From assembly GCF_030295325.1 (NCBI RefSeq), contig NZ_AP027059.1:1298637-1362636 (forward strand): a DNA stretch of 64,000 bases, given 5' to 3'. Position numbers and translations under genes: made by a program. Source of the DNA: Haliovirga abyssi. Lineage in GTDB: Bacteria > Fusobacteriota > Fusobacteriia > Fusobacteriales > Haliovirgaceae. Numbering within the stretch: position 1 is the first letter of the stretch; the number at the start of each line of letters is the position of its first letter. Below, one piece after another: positions 17,878-26,657 of this stretch. The notes below the pieces were generated by a model. That model saw only the letters and a list, made by a program, of their open reading frames with translations. It was not told the origin of the DNA and made no database searches.

Positions 17878-19221
17878 TTAATTCTCCTTTCTGTTGCTAA
17901 ATTTTATTTTATAAATATTTGCTTTTACTTCCCATATTGTATTTGGAAATAAGTTTATTAATTTATCAAATTCACTTATACTTTTCTCATAATTTCCCTC
18001 TTCATAATATATAACAGCTATATTATATAATTCTTCTGGAGCTTTTATTTCCCCTTTTAAAATTATATTTTTATTAAAATATTTTAAACTTGCCACATAA
18101 TCTTTCTTCAAAAAATTTAATTGCCCTAAATCAAAGTATATTTTTTTTAATAACTCTTCTTTTGGAACTTCTAACAAAATCTTATTATAATAAATTTTGG
18201 CTAATGATAAATTATATTTTTTTAATGATTTTTTCGCTTTTTTATAATACTCTTTTAATTTTATATCTTTTTTATAATTATCAATTTCAGACAAAATATC
18301 CTTTTTTTCATCATCAGGAATATTCTCTATTATATTTTTAATTTTATTTATTTCTCCATTTTTCAAATAAATATTAGATAACTTATACAAATTAGATTTT
18401 TTATAATAAACTATAGATTTTTTTTCATCTATAGTTAAATAATAATCTCCTAAAATCTCCGCAATAGATTTATCTAAAAAAATATTATAATAACCTTCTA
18501 ATATTTCTATCCCCTTTTTTTTATCTATATTATTATTCAAATAATATAGTCCTAATTCTTTTTTATATCTTTCATCAAAAAATATTAATTTTTTTAATGA
18601 ATATCCCTCAATATTAATATCACCTATTTTAAGACTGCTGTTATATAAATTTTTTAAAAAATAATACTCATCTTCATAGCTTAATTTAAAATTCTCTAAA
18701 ATAAACAAGCTATATTTTTCCAAAATATTATATTCTTCTTTTTCATTTGATAATTTCACTATATCTTCTGCTTCTTTTTTTAAATTAATATTATTTGGAA
18801 AATTATTTTTTGTTTTTTCAAATATCTTAATTGTTAAATTTAGTTTTTTTTCTTTATATCCATTTTCAAATTCTTCCAACAAATTTTTTTCATCATAAAC
18901 TGGGTTAGCTACAACTGTTTTAATCTTATAGTTATTCAAATCATCATTACTTTTTATCTTATATTCCCCTGCAATATCCAAATTTATATTTAATTTGGTT
19001 TTTTTTAAATTAAATTGCAAATTTGAAAAAATCGGTTTTTTTATTAAAGACCAATCTCTTTCTTCATTATTTTGATTATGTATAATCAATCTATCTCCAA
19101 CAGTTATAGGGTTTTCTATTATTATATCATCTGCTACATTTTTTTTCTCTTCTGAAAATGAAATCGAATATATTAATAACATAAATATGATAAATAATCT
19201 TATTCTTTTTATTTTATTCAT
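17878..19221 (-). CDS. Exported TPR-repeat protein
   Basis: 447 aa. A signal peptide (about residues 1-23, cleavage near SFS-EEK) is followed by a beta-rich N-terminal segment and then helical TPR-like repeats. The clearest are near the C-terminus: IYFDLGQLNFLKKDYVASLKYF-type repeats and YNIAVIYYEEGNYEKSISEFDKL-type repeats. Such proteins act as periplasmic scaffolds. The gene is very lysine- and asparagine-rich, and it lies between a 55-aa gene and lysS. Function unknown. Confidence 0.8.
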   Translation of the reverse strand: MNKIKRIRLFIIFMLLIYSISFSEEKKNVADDIIIENPITVGDRLIIHNQNNEERDWSLIKKPIFSNLQFNLKKTKLNINLDIAGEYKIKSNDDLNNYKIKTVVANPVYDEKNLLEEFENGYKEKKLNLTIKIFEKTKNNFPNNINLKKEAEDIVKLSNEKEEYNILEKYSLFILENFKLSYEDEYYFLKNLYNSSLKIGDINIEGYSLKKLIFFDERYKKELGLYYLNNNIDKKKGIEILEGYYNIFLDKSIAEILGDYYLTIDEKKSIVYYKKSNLYKLSNIYLKNGEINKIKNIIENIPDDEKKDILSEIDNYKKDIKLKEYYKKAKKSLKKYNLSLAKIYYNKILLEVPKEELLKKIYFDLGQLNFLKKDYVASLKYFNKNIILKGEIKAPEELYNIAVIYYEEGNYEKSISEFDKLINLFPNTIWEVKANIYKIKFSNRKEN

Positions 19222-19229
19222 ATTACCAC

Positions 19230-19397
19230 CTATCTTGGCTCTATTATATAGTTGCCATCATTTTTTTTGCTTTTTTCAAATTCTTCTTTAAAAATTTTAT
19301 TTCCAATTTGTTTTGCTACATACATATTGTCTGCAAATATTTCTATCTCTTTATAAAATATATTCATTGGTATATATATTTTTACAACATATTTCAT
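19230..19397 (-). CDS. Small conserved-looking protein, 55 aa
   Basis: An ATG at 19397 with GAGGTG seven bases upstream opens 55 codons (start MKYVVKIYIPMNIFYKEIEI, end NYIIEPR). The ATG shares one base with the stop of the DUF1934-like gene (TAATG), which supports translational coupling. The protein alternates charged and hydrophobic residues without a membrane helix. Not recognised. Confidence 0.7.
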   Translation of the reverse strand: MKYVVKIYIPMNIFYKEIEIFADNMYVAKQIGNKIFKEEFEKSKKNDGNYIIEPR

Positions 19398-19765
19398 TAG
19401 TTCACCTCTTTTATCAATACTTTTATTTTGTTTATTAAATTTTCATTTTCATAAATGTGATATTCAAATTCTAACATTTCATCTTGAATTAAAATATCTT
19501 TTGTTTCTAATAAAAACTCTTTATTTAAATAATCTGTCTTATATAAAAATTTTGTTTTCTTATTTTTTTCAATTAATTGATTACTATTAATTTTACCTTT
19601 CCTTTTAATTTGGATTTTTTTATTTTTTATTACATAAATAATATTACTTCCAAATTCATCTTTATATTCATATTTTATCCCTTTATCAAACTTCTGTTTT
19701 TTTGTATCAAAAACTTTATCAAAATTATTCCCATCTCCATCAAAGGTCTTTATTCTTAATTCCAT
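19397..19765 (-). CDS. DUF1934-like beta-barrel protein
   Basis: 122 aa from the ATG at 19765, preceded by GAGGTG; an upstream TTG is less likely. Its predicted beta-strand pattern, with alternating hydrophobic residues and a late LEFEYHIYENENLI, resembles the small calycin-like DUF1934 (YwiB) proteins. Their role is unknown. It lies downstream of tRNA-Arg and its terminator, and is coupled to the 55-aa gene. Confidence 0.6.
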   Translation of the reverse strand: MELRIKTFDGDGNNFDKVFDTKKQKFDKGIKYEYKDEFGSNIIYVIKNKKIQIKRKGKINSNQLIEKNKKTKFLYKTDYLNKEFLLETKDILIQDEMLEFEYHIYENENLINKIKVLIKEVN

Positions 19766-19780
19766 TCTACACCTCAAATT

Positions 19781-19804
19781 AAAAAATAACAGGCGTTAGC
19801 CTGT
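19781..19804 (-). terminator. Intrinsic terminator after tRNA-Arg
   Basis: ACAGGC (19789-19794) pairs with GCCTGT (19799-19804); the minus-strand stem is followed by TATTTTTT. Confidence 0.75.
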
Positions 19805-19808
19805 GTAA

Positions 19809-19884
19809 TTGGTGCGCTTGAGAGGATTTGAACCTCCGGCTAACGGTTTAGGAAACCGCTGCTCTATCCCCTGAGCTACAAGCG
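19809..19884 (-). tRNA. tRNA-Arg(CCU)
   Basis: A 76-nt cloverleaf with encoded CCA. Acceptor GCGCTTG pairs with CAAGCGC, the anticodon loop is TTCCTAA (anticodon CCU, reads AGG), and the T-arm is GGTTCAAATCC. It lies 35 bp after the acidic protein gene and is followed by a terminator. Confidence 0.96.
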
Positions 19885-19918
19885 CGTTCTATTAAAAAAA
19901 TCTGATTCTCTATATTAT

Positions 19919-20314
19919 TTAATCACTCTCATCAATTAATGTATCAATATATGAATTCAAATCCTCTTCTTCTACTTCATCTATCTCTTTACTTTCATAG
20001 TCTTCTTCGTAGCTTTCCTCATTATTACCAGAAATCACTTCTTCATCTGAATACTCATCTTCCCAAAAATTGACTTCTTCTATAGTTCCATAATATTCCT
20101 CTTCCCAATAACTTATTAATTTCTCTTTTTCTTCTTCATCTTCAATATATTTAACCTCTTCTTCTTCATCCATATATTCAAAAACTATTTTTTCACTCTC
20201 ATCTGTTTCTCCAATAATATATTCTTTTCCTCTAATAAATATATCTCCTACAATTGTAATTTCAATTTCTTCCTCTTCTATTGTATAGCTGAAGCTTTCC
20301 CCAACTGCGTACAT
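19919..20314 (-). CDS. Very acidic protein, DUF1292-like
   Basis: 131 aa, with glutamate and aspartate making up roughly 40% and long EEEE runs. The first 70 residues (EEEEIEITIVGDIFIRGKEY, then a beta-strand pattern) resemble DUF1292 proteins such as YrzB; the rest is a low-complexity acidic tail. A GAGGGTGAT ribosome site supports the start. It follows rlmH closely. No enzymatic motif is visible. Confidence 0.6.
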   Translation of the reverse strand: MYAVGESFSYTIEEEEIEITIVGDIFIRGKEYIIGETDESEKIVFEYMDEEEEVKYIEDEEEKEKLISYWEEEYYGTIEEVNFWEDEYSDEEVISGNNEESYEEDYESKEIDEVEEEDLNSYIDTLIDESD

Positions 20315-20324
20315 CTTATCACCC

Positions 20325-20792
20325 TCATTTATGATATTTTGAATTATTCAATATTGAAAACCATCTGTATAATTGTTCAAAAAAAATCAATCTCATTAAT
20401 TGATGTGGAAATGTAAAGTCAGAAAATTTAAGTCTTAAATCCACTCTTTTTTTAACTTCTTCTGAAACCCCGTATGATCCACCTATAATAAAATTAATTG
20501 TATCATTTCCTTGAATTTGTAATTTTTCTATTTTTTTAGAAAAATTTTCTGAATCAAACATTTTCCCATCTAAATCTAAAAGAACTGTATATCCTCTTAA
20601 TTTATTTAATATTTCTACGATTTTTTTACCTTCATTTATTTTTACTAAATTACGGTTTTGGTCATTTCCAATATCTTTTATTTCATAAATTTTTGTTTTC
20701 ACATAAAGCTTTAATCTCTTTTCATACTCTAAAATTCCATCTTTCAAATATTTTTCTTTTATTTTCCCAACGCAAATTAAATTTATATTCAT
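20325..20792 (-). CDS. rlmH: 23S rRNA (pseudouridine-1915-N3)-methyltransferase
   Basis: 155 aa, standard length. SPOUT-fold RlmH methylates pseudouridine 1915 in helix 69 of 23S rRNA using SAM. The N-terminus INLICVGKIKEKYL, the SAM-binding IIGGSYGVS knot loop, and the C-terminal SNxxYHK-like ending (NNSKYHK) are diagnostic. It sits 45 bp downstream of the DUF2225-receiver gene and 10 bp before the acidic protein gene. Confidence 0.95.
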   Translation of the reverse strand: MNINLICVGKIKEKYLKDGILEYEKRLKLYVKTKIYEIKDIGNDQNRNLVKINEGKKIVEILNKLRGYTVLLDLDGKMFDSENFSKKIEKLQIQGNDTINFIIGGSYGVSEEVKKRVDLRLKFSDFTFPHQLMRLIFFEQLYRWFSILNNSKYHK

Positions 20793-20837
20793 ATTGCCTC
20801 CAAAGCCTGAATATTATAGCATTTCTTCTTTCAAAAA

Positions 20838-22082
20838 TCAACTTTTTTTTATCAATTCCAATATCTTTTGACTATTAACAGGCTTTAATAAATAGTTCAT
20901 TGCTCCTGCTTTTATCGCCTCATACACTTTTTTACTATCTTTTAAAGAACTAAGCATTATTACTTTTGCATCTTTATCTATTTTTTTTATTTTTTGCAAT
21001 GCTTCTATCCCATTCATCCCAGGCATTTCAATATCCATAGTTACAAAATCAGGATTAAATGCTTGATACATTTGTACTCCTTCACTTCCATTTGTAGCTA
21101 TCCCTACAATATCACAATCTTTCATAAGAATTTGTTTAAGGCTCGCTCTTACAATTTTAGAATCATCAACTATCAATACAGTTGGTTTTCCTGTTAATTT
21201 CACTCCATAATCTTCTTCTAATTTATTTGTCTTTTTTTCTTCTCTTTTCCCTAATCCAGAAACTGAAGGAGTTCTTAATTCTATCCCAAATGGTACTTTA
21301 TAAGGTTTTACCCTTACTGCCTCTCTTCTATCTTTTTTATCTTTTTTCTTTTCTTCATCTGTCATTGTTTTTCTTTCCACTTCTATCTCTTTTAAAACTT
21401 TTCTAAGTATTATAGTTTGCTCCTCTAGTTTATCTTTTATAGCATTAAGTTTTTTAGCTTTTAAATCTCCATTTAATTTATTAATAAATGGAGCTGCTCC
21501 CTCATAATCTCCTAATTCCATATTGATAACTGCTATCAAATATAACAAAACTGTACTTATAGAAAATTCATCTATTTCATTATAAGCATTCATATATGTA
21601 TCCAATGCTTTTTTTAATGCAGTCCTATAAAAATCTATCTCTTTTAATTCTTTTGAATACCAAGCAGTTCTAATATAACATTTACCTAACTTCAAATAAT
21701 CAATAGGGTTTTCTTTTGAATATATATACGCTGCTAAAACATATGTCATTCTTGCTAATTCATTATTTTTATATATTACATTAAAATCTGTATTTTTCCC
21801 TAATTTTTGCAACTCTTCTTTAAAGTCTATCCCCAATTTATGACGTCTTTTATTTCCTTTATCTATAAAATCTTTATGAAATCCTGCATAATAACAATGT
21901 GGGCACACATCTATTTCATAAGACATAGGATTCATTGTTTCAGTTTGATATATAGCTACAAGATACGCTTCAGTTCCTATGGGAGTTGTCTCTTTTATTT
22001 TAGTTTTAGTTTTGGTAGATTTAAAATTATGACCACAAGCAGGGCAAGTTAAATCTATCTCGTAAAAAATTTTTTCATCCAT
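20838..22082 (-). CDS. DUF2225 zinc-ribbon protein fused to a CheY-like receiver
   Basis: 414 aa. The N-terminal DUF2225 domain (about 1-230) begins with CPACG and CPHCYYAG cysteine pairs, likely a zinc site, and continues with helical TPR-like segments. A charged linker (about 235-295) leads to a receiver domain (about 298-414): VLIVDDSK, phospho-acceptor Asp in VTMDIEMPGMNG, and LLKPV. DUF2225 proteins usually occur without a receiver. No histidine kinase is adjacent. The output is unknown; with no DNA-binding domain, protein-protein signalling is likely. Confidence 0.85.
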   Translation of the reverse strand: MDEKIFYEIDLTCPACGHNFKSTKTKTKIKETTPIGTEAYLVAIYQTETMNPMSYEIDVCPHCYYAGFHKDFIDKGNKRRHKLGIDFKEELQKLGKNTDFNVIYKNNELARMTYVLAAYIYSKENPIDYLKLGKCYIRTAWYSKELKEIDFYRTALKKALDTYMNAYNEIDEFSISTVLLYLIAVINMELGDYEGAAPFINKLNGDLKAKKLNAIKDKLEEQTIILRKVLKEIEVERKTMTDEEKKKDKKDRREAVRVKPYKVPFGIELRTPSVSGLGKREEKKTNKLEEDYGVKLTGKPTVLIVDDSKIVRASLKQILMKDCDIVGIATNGSEGVQMYQAFNPDFVTMDIEMPGMNGIEALQKIKKIDKDAKVIMLSSLKDSKKVYEAIKAGAMNYLLKPVNSQKILELIKKS

Positions 22083-22091
22083 AATAATCTC

Positions 22092-23969
22092 CTACTTTCT
22101 TCTAAATTTTCTTTCCAACTCATCAAAAGATATGTTTATTATAATTGGTCTTCCATGTGGACAAGTATATTTTCCTATTTTATGCAATTTATCTACCAAC
22201 TCATACATAGCTTCTCTTGTTAATATTTGTCCTGCTTTTATCGCTCCTTTACAAGACATAGAAATAATTATTTTTTCTCTAATATCTTTTACTCCGCTAT
22301 TTTCCATTAATGATTTTAATATCTCAAAAAATATATTTTGAAAACTTTCTCTAAATTCAAATTCTGGAACATTTCTTATTAGAATTTCATTTTCTCCAAA
22401 TTCTTCAATTTCAAATCCTATTTTTTTGAAATTCTCTAAATTTTCAAAAATCGCTTCCTTTTCTTTTATATTGACCTCTACTGAAATTGGAACTAGTAGT
22501 TCTCTAGAATATAATTTATTATTATAAAACTTTTCTTTTAGCTCCTCATATAAAATTCTTTCATGAACAATATGTTGATCATATATTGATAATTTATTAT
22601 CTTTTTCTATTAATATATACATATTATTTAATTGTCCTAACAATTTATAATTTCTCTCTAGTTTATTATATTCTTTTTCCGGCTCTTTTACTCCATAAAA
22701 GCCTTCTTTTTTTTGAGTATTCTCTTCATAATTTTTATAAGACTTTTCTATATTAACTCTATCAATAATCTTTCCCTTTAAATCAATTTTATTATCTACA
22801 CTTTTTTCAATTAATACATTTTCCCTCATTTCATTTCTAGCTAAAGAATTAAATAATTTATTTTCTTCAAATTTTGGGACTTCATATCTATTATCATTAT
22901 AACTATTTTTACTAGGTTCATTACTTTTTTCTAAATCACTCTCTTTATACTCTGCACTATCATTTCTCTCTTCATTATTAAATATAACATTTGGAAGCAT
23001 CTCTTCTTCATTTGTACCTATCGCTTCCTCAACTGCTGTTTTTATATCTTTAAAAACCTCTTTTTCATTTTCAAATTTCACTATTTTTTTTGAAGGGTGT
23101 ATATTAACATCTATTTTATTAGGACTAATCTCATAAAAAATTATTGCTACTGGAAATTTTCCTTTTATTAATTTTGTATAATATCCTTCTAAAACAGCTT
23201 TTTCTACCAATAATGATTTCGCATATCTTTTGTTAAAAAATGTAAAAATATAACTTTTACTATTTTTTAATATATCCATATTCCCTAAATAACCATATTT
23301 AAATTTTTTTAAATTTTTCAAAATATTTTTTCCTAATAATTCTAATATTGTGTTTTCTATTCCATTCCCAGTAGTAAATAATACTCTTTTTTCATCAATA
23401 TGTAGTTCAAAAGATACATTATAATTAGATAATGCTTCTTTAAACGCAACATCTTTTATTTTTCCATATTCTGTTTGTTTACTTTTCAGAAATTTTAATC
23501 TTACTGGTGTATTATAAAAAAGATCCTTAACTTCTATTTCTGTTCCCATATTTTTAGAAACTTCTTTGCTATTTCTGATTTTTCCACCATATATACTTAT
23601 TTCATTACCTACTTTTTCAGTTCCAATTTTCGATGATATTTTTAATTTTGATACTGCTGCAATACTTGCAAGAGCTTCCCCTCTAAATCCATATGTAGAT
23701 AAATTAAAAATATCATCTTTATTTGATATTTTACTAGTTGCATGTCTTTCTATACATAAAAACAGATCATTTTTTGTCATGCCTATACCATTATCTACTA
23801 TTTTTACATATCTACCACTGTTTTTTATATATATTTTTATAGAAGTAGCTTTTGCATCTAAACTATTTTCTATAAATTCTTTTATCATTGCTGCTGGATT
23901 TTCTACTACTTCTCCTGCGGCGATTATATTTGATACTGATTCATCAAGTATTTTTATTTTATTCTCCAT
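22092..23969 (-). CDS. mutL: DNA mismatch repair protein MutL
   Basis: 625 aa. The N-terminal GHKL ATPase carries IAAGEVVENPAAMIKEFIEN, DNGIGM and TYGFRGEALASI. A lysine/glutamate-rich linker (about 325-435) leads to the dimerisation domain. The endonuclease motifs of nicking MutL proteins are present in variant form: DQHIVHERI, MSCKGAIKAGQ and CPHGRP. It should nick the nascent strand after MutS recognition. mutS is not adjacent. It is the first gene of the run mutL, DUF2225-REC, rlmH. Confidence 0.96.
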   Translation of the reverse strand: MENKIKILDESVSNIIAAGEVVENPAAMIKEFIENSLDAKATSIKIYIKNSGRYVKIVDNGIGMTKNDLFLCIERHATSKISNKDDIFNLSTYGFRGEALASIAAVSKLKISSKIGTEKVGNEISIYGGKIRNSKEVSKNMGTEIEVKDLFYNTPVRLKFLKSKQTEYGKIKDVAFKEALSNYNVSFELHIDEKRVLFTTGNGIENTILELLGKNILKNLKKFKYGYLGNMDILKNSKSYIFTFFNKRYAKSLLVEKAVLEGYYTKLIKGKFPVAIIFYEISPNKIDVNIHPSKKIVKFENEKEVFKDIKTAVEEAIGTNEEEMLPNVIFNNEERNDSAEYKESDLEKSNEPSKNSYNDNRYEVPKFEENKLFNSLARNEMRENVLIEKSVDNKIDLKGKIIDRVNIEKSYKNYEENTQKKEGFYGVKEPEKEYNKLERNYKLLGQLNNMYILIEKDNKLSIYDQHIVHERILYEELKEKFYNNKLYSRELLVPISVEVNIKEKEAIFENLENFKKIGFEIEEFGENEILIRNVPEFEFRESFQNIFFEILKSLMENSGVKDIREKIIISMSCKGAIKAGQILTREAMYELVDKLHKIGKYTCPHGRPIIINISFDELERKFRRK

Positions 23970-24126
23970 TTTATTCTCCTAATAAGTACTTTAAAAAAAT
24001 TAATAAGTCTTTTTTTGAAAAAATATAAACATATTTACAAATTTACTTTTTTAATCTACCTAATTTCTATTCTTTTATAATTATACATTACCATATTATT
24101 TTTCAGAATTCAAGCAAAATTTACTC

Positions 24127-24681
24127 TTAAACTATCCCTAATCCTTCCAATATATTTCCAATTATATCCTTCAAAATTGGAATTACTTCTATATTATTAA
24201 GAGCTATGCCTTCGCCCAATATATCTTTCAATTCTTGAGTTGTTAATTTTTCTTTGCTATTTTCATTTTCAAACATAAATTCCCACTCTATATTTACATT
24301 TGCTGTTATTAATCCTACAATTGTTCCGCTTATATCTCCCAATGGAAGTATATCTATATTATCAGTTTTAAACATTGCTTTTAATTCTGTCCCTACACCT
24401 TTTTCTGATTTAAAGGATACTGCTCCTCCAGTTATTTCTGTATTCTGTTTTAATAATGGTAATCCTAATCCAACTTTTCTTATTTTTTTGTCCCTACTTG
24501 TATAAAATGGATCAAATATATGATCCATTTTTTCTTTTTCAATTCCTTCACCATTATCTTTTATATAGAATATAAATTCTTTTTTTTCTTTATCTAATTT
24601 AATTTTTAATATTATATCTTTTGAATTTGCTTTTATCGAATTATATGATATATCATATATATGATCTGCAATTGTTCTCAT
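24127..24681 (-). CDS. HATPase-domain sensor ATPase
   Basis: 184 aa. Residues about 1-110 are a GHKL histidine-kinase-type ATPase without a dimerisation/His domain: N box HIYDISYNSIKA, G1 DNGEGI, F box DPFYTSRD, G2 GLGLPLLKQ. The C-terminal 75 residues form an extra domain of unknown role. It is the last gene of the REC-DRTGG-PHP-HATPase operon. Similar proteins are known next to [FeFe]-hydrogenase genes in clostridia, but none is present here. Confidence 0.82.
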   Translation of the reverse strand: MRTIADHIYDISYNSIKANSKDIILKIKLDKEKKEFIFYIKDNGEGIEKEKMDHIFDPFYTSRDKKIRKVGLGLPLLKQNTEITGGAVSFKSEKGVGTELKAMFKTDNIDILPLGDISGTIVGLITANVNIEWEFMFENENSKEKLTTQELKDILGEGIALNNIEVIPILKDIIGNILEGLGIV

Positions 24682-24736
24682 CTTCTACTCCTTTTATCTT
24701 AATTTTACCATAAACTTAAATCCTTAAAAAAAATAT

Positions 24737-25462
24737 TTATCTTACTATATTTATCTCCCCTTTATTTATCGCTTTAAAAATATCATCTATATCTATATCT
24801 AATTTCTCAAATTCAAAATACATTTTTGCTTTTTCTATTGTATTTACAAAATGAGAATCAGAAGATGAGAAAATTGGATACTTTATATCCAATTTATTCA
24901 CAAGTACATCTATTTTCTTTTTCATATATATTTCAATCCCATCAAATTTTAATTCTGGTATATACCCCAAATTTGATATAATACTATTACTTCTGTCTAT
25001 ATGAGCAGGAACTGCTAATCCGTTATTATTTTTTATTAATTTAACAACATCTTCTATCCCTAAATCTACAGAACCACTTAAAAATTCTTCTGCTTTTTCA
25101 ACATATTCATCCTCTTTATCTAAAATTAATTGATATCCATATATATCTTCTCTATTTTTAATTTTCGGCAAATGATTATATATCACTTTTGTTACATTCT
25201 CTAAATCCTCTAAACATTTAAAATAACCTAAAGTATGAATTCCTTCTACAGTTTCAATTTCTATTCCAGGAATAAAAATCAATCCTTTTTCATTAGCACG
25301 CATTTTAAAAACTTTAGAATTTTTATTTGAATTATGATCTGTAATAGAAAATATTTTTATGTCATTTTCTATTAGTTTATCTATAATATTATTGGTTGTC
25401 ATCAATAAGTCTGCACAAGGAGATAATACAGAATGAATATGTAAATCTGCATAAAATTTCAT
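24737..25462 (-). CDS. PHP-domain phosphoesterase
   Basis: 241 aa. Metal-binding motifs are ADLHIHSVLSPCAD at residues 5-18, ITDHNS, then GIEIET, VPAHIDRS and SSDSHF. This is the PHP family, which hydrolyses phosphate esters such as nucleotides or histidinol phosphate. The substrate is unknown; the short YciV-like form suggests RNA/nucleotide or 3',5'-bisphosphate chemistry. It overlaps the DRTGG gene by 4 bp. Confidence 0.85.
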   Translation of the reverse strand: MKFYADLHIHSVLSPCADLLMTTNNIIDKLIENDIKIFSITDHNSNKNSKVFKMRANEKGLIFIPGIEIETVEGIHTLGYFKCLEDLENVTKVIYNHLPKIKNREDIYGYQLILDKEDEYVEKAEEFLSGSVDLGIEDVVKLIKNNNGLAVPAHIDRSNSIISNLGYIPELKFDGIEIYMKKKIDVLVNKLDIKYPIFSSSDSHFVNTIEKAKMYFEFEKLDIDIDDIFKAINKGEINIVR

Positions 25463-25794
25463 CCTTTTATTCCTAACTCAAATAACTTCCCTACAACATC
25501 AAAACTATCTTTATTTGTTTCAAATACAGATATTGACTCCTCTTTGGCCTTTTTCAAAAATTCATCATTTGCTTTGTGTCCCTCTGTAATAATTACAGCT
25601 TTTAAATCTAACATTGAAGCTACCGCTACCACATTCATATTATTATGAACTGTTACCCAGATACTTCCTTCTTTTGCTTTTCCCATTACTTCACTTAATA
25701 GATCACAGCAATATCCATTTTTTATGTTAACATCTTCACATAAAAATTTAGAATTTAAACCTATTTTTTCTGATATCTCACTTAATTTTGGCAT
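25459..25794 (-). CDS. DRTGG-domain protein
   Basis: 111 aa, a single DRTGG domain: central VVAVASMLDLKAVIITEGHKAND, then a short helix ending VFETNKDSFDVVG. DRTGG domains are regulatory modules found beside CBS domains and in phosphotransacetylases. The gene overlaps the upstream receiver gene by 17 bp and the PHP gene by 4 bp, so the three are made together. The ligand is unknown. Confidence 0.75.
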   Translation of the reverse strand: MPKLSEISEKIGLNSKFLCEDVNIKNGYCCDLLSEVMGKAKEGSIWVTVHNNMNVVAVASMLDLKAVIITEGHKANDEFLKKAKEESISVFETNKDSFDVVGKLFELGIKG

Positions 25795-26512
25795 TTTTTA
25801 CCCCTTTCCTAATATCATTTAGTATATATATCCATTCCTCTAAAAAAGCATCATCAAATTCAACCAACTCTAAATCAACAGCTTCTATCTTTTCTTTTAA
25901 CAAATTTAATCTTATATTTACAAATTCATCTTCTATTTTTTCATTTAATGTATTAATATTATCTTTTAGCATATCAAATAATTCAATATCTTTTCCATCT
26001 TTTATTTTCATGATAATTATTCCTATATTTTTTATATATTCATCCAACTTACCACTATCTTGTTTTATAGTCGTATATTCTGTAATTATATTTTTTATTT
26101 GTTGTTTCCTCACCTCTTCTAAAAAATCTACATTTCCATAATATACTTTTTTAATAGCATTTTCCAACTCATCCTTTAGAAATGGTTTTACTAATAAAGC
26201 TTTTGCTCCTCTTACAGCTGCTTGAATTTTTATATTTTCATCTACAGATGATGTCATTATAATAATTTTAGATTCTCTATTATCTGATTTCAAATTATTT
26301 ATATCGTCCATCATTTCAAACCCATTTTTATTTGGCATTTTTACATCTATAAGGATTACTTCTGGTCTATTTTTTTTATATTCTTCTAACCCTTCTACAC
26401 CATCTGAAGCTAAATAGATATTTTCAACTTCTAAGTCTTTTAACATTTTTGGCAAAATTTCTCTAATGACTTTTGAATCATCCACTATTAATATAGAATT
26501 TATTTTTTCCAT
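25778..26512 (-). CDS. Receiver-domain response regulator with helical output
   Basis: 244 aa. The CheY-like receiver (residues 1-125) shows ILIVDDSK, phospho-acceptor Asp in VILIDVKMPNKNG, IIMTSS and LLVKPF. The C-terminal 115 residues are helical without a recognisable DNA-binding domain. First gene of the four-gene signalling operon. The 110-nt leader has only a small hairpin; no riboswitch class was recognised. Confidence 0.85.
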   Translation of the reverse strand: MEKINSILIVDDSKVIREILPKMLKDLEVENIYLASDGVEGLEEYKKNRPEVILIDVKMPNKNGFEMMDDINNLKSDNRESKIIIMTSSVDENIKIQAAVRGAKALLVKPFLKDELENAIKKVYYGNVDFLEEVRKQQIKNIITEYTTIKQDSGKLDEYIKNIGIIIMKIKDGKDIELFDMLKDNINTLNEKIEDEFVNIRLNLLKEKIEAVDLELVEFDDAFLEEWIYILNDIRKGVKNAKIK

Positions 26513-26629
26513 TAGCTCCCCCTTCTGATAAATAGAAACTTTTTTGTTCTACTCTTCCCTTTGTTAAAGGTGAGGTTAGGCAATATCTTTAGCTTCCCAA
26601 TATTACTTTATATTCACAAGCTCTTAAAG

Positions 26630-26657
26630 AAAATAGAACAGTTACCTGCTCTATTTT
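26630..26657 (-). terminator. Hairpin at the 3' end of proS
   Basis: Twelve-base arms (26630-26641 and 26646-26657) pair with one wobble and overlap the proS stop. The T-tract that follows is interrupted, so termination may be partial. Confidence 0.6.

Noticed and set aside
26521-26629. Riboswitch upstream of the response regulator gene
   Set aside because: Only a small CCTTT/AAAGG hairpin is seen, with no match to conserved cores of riboswitch classes I know.
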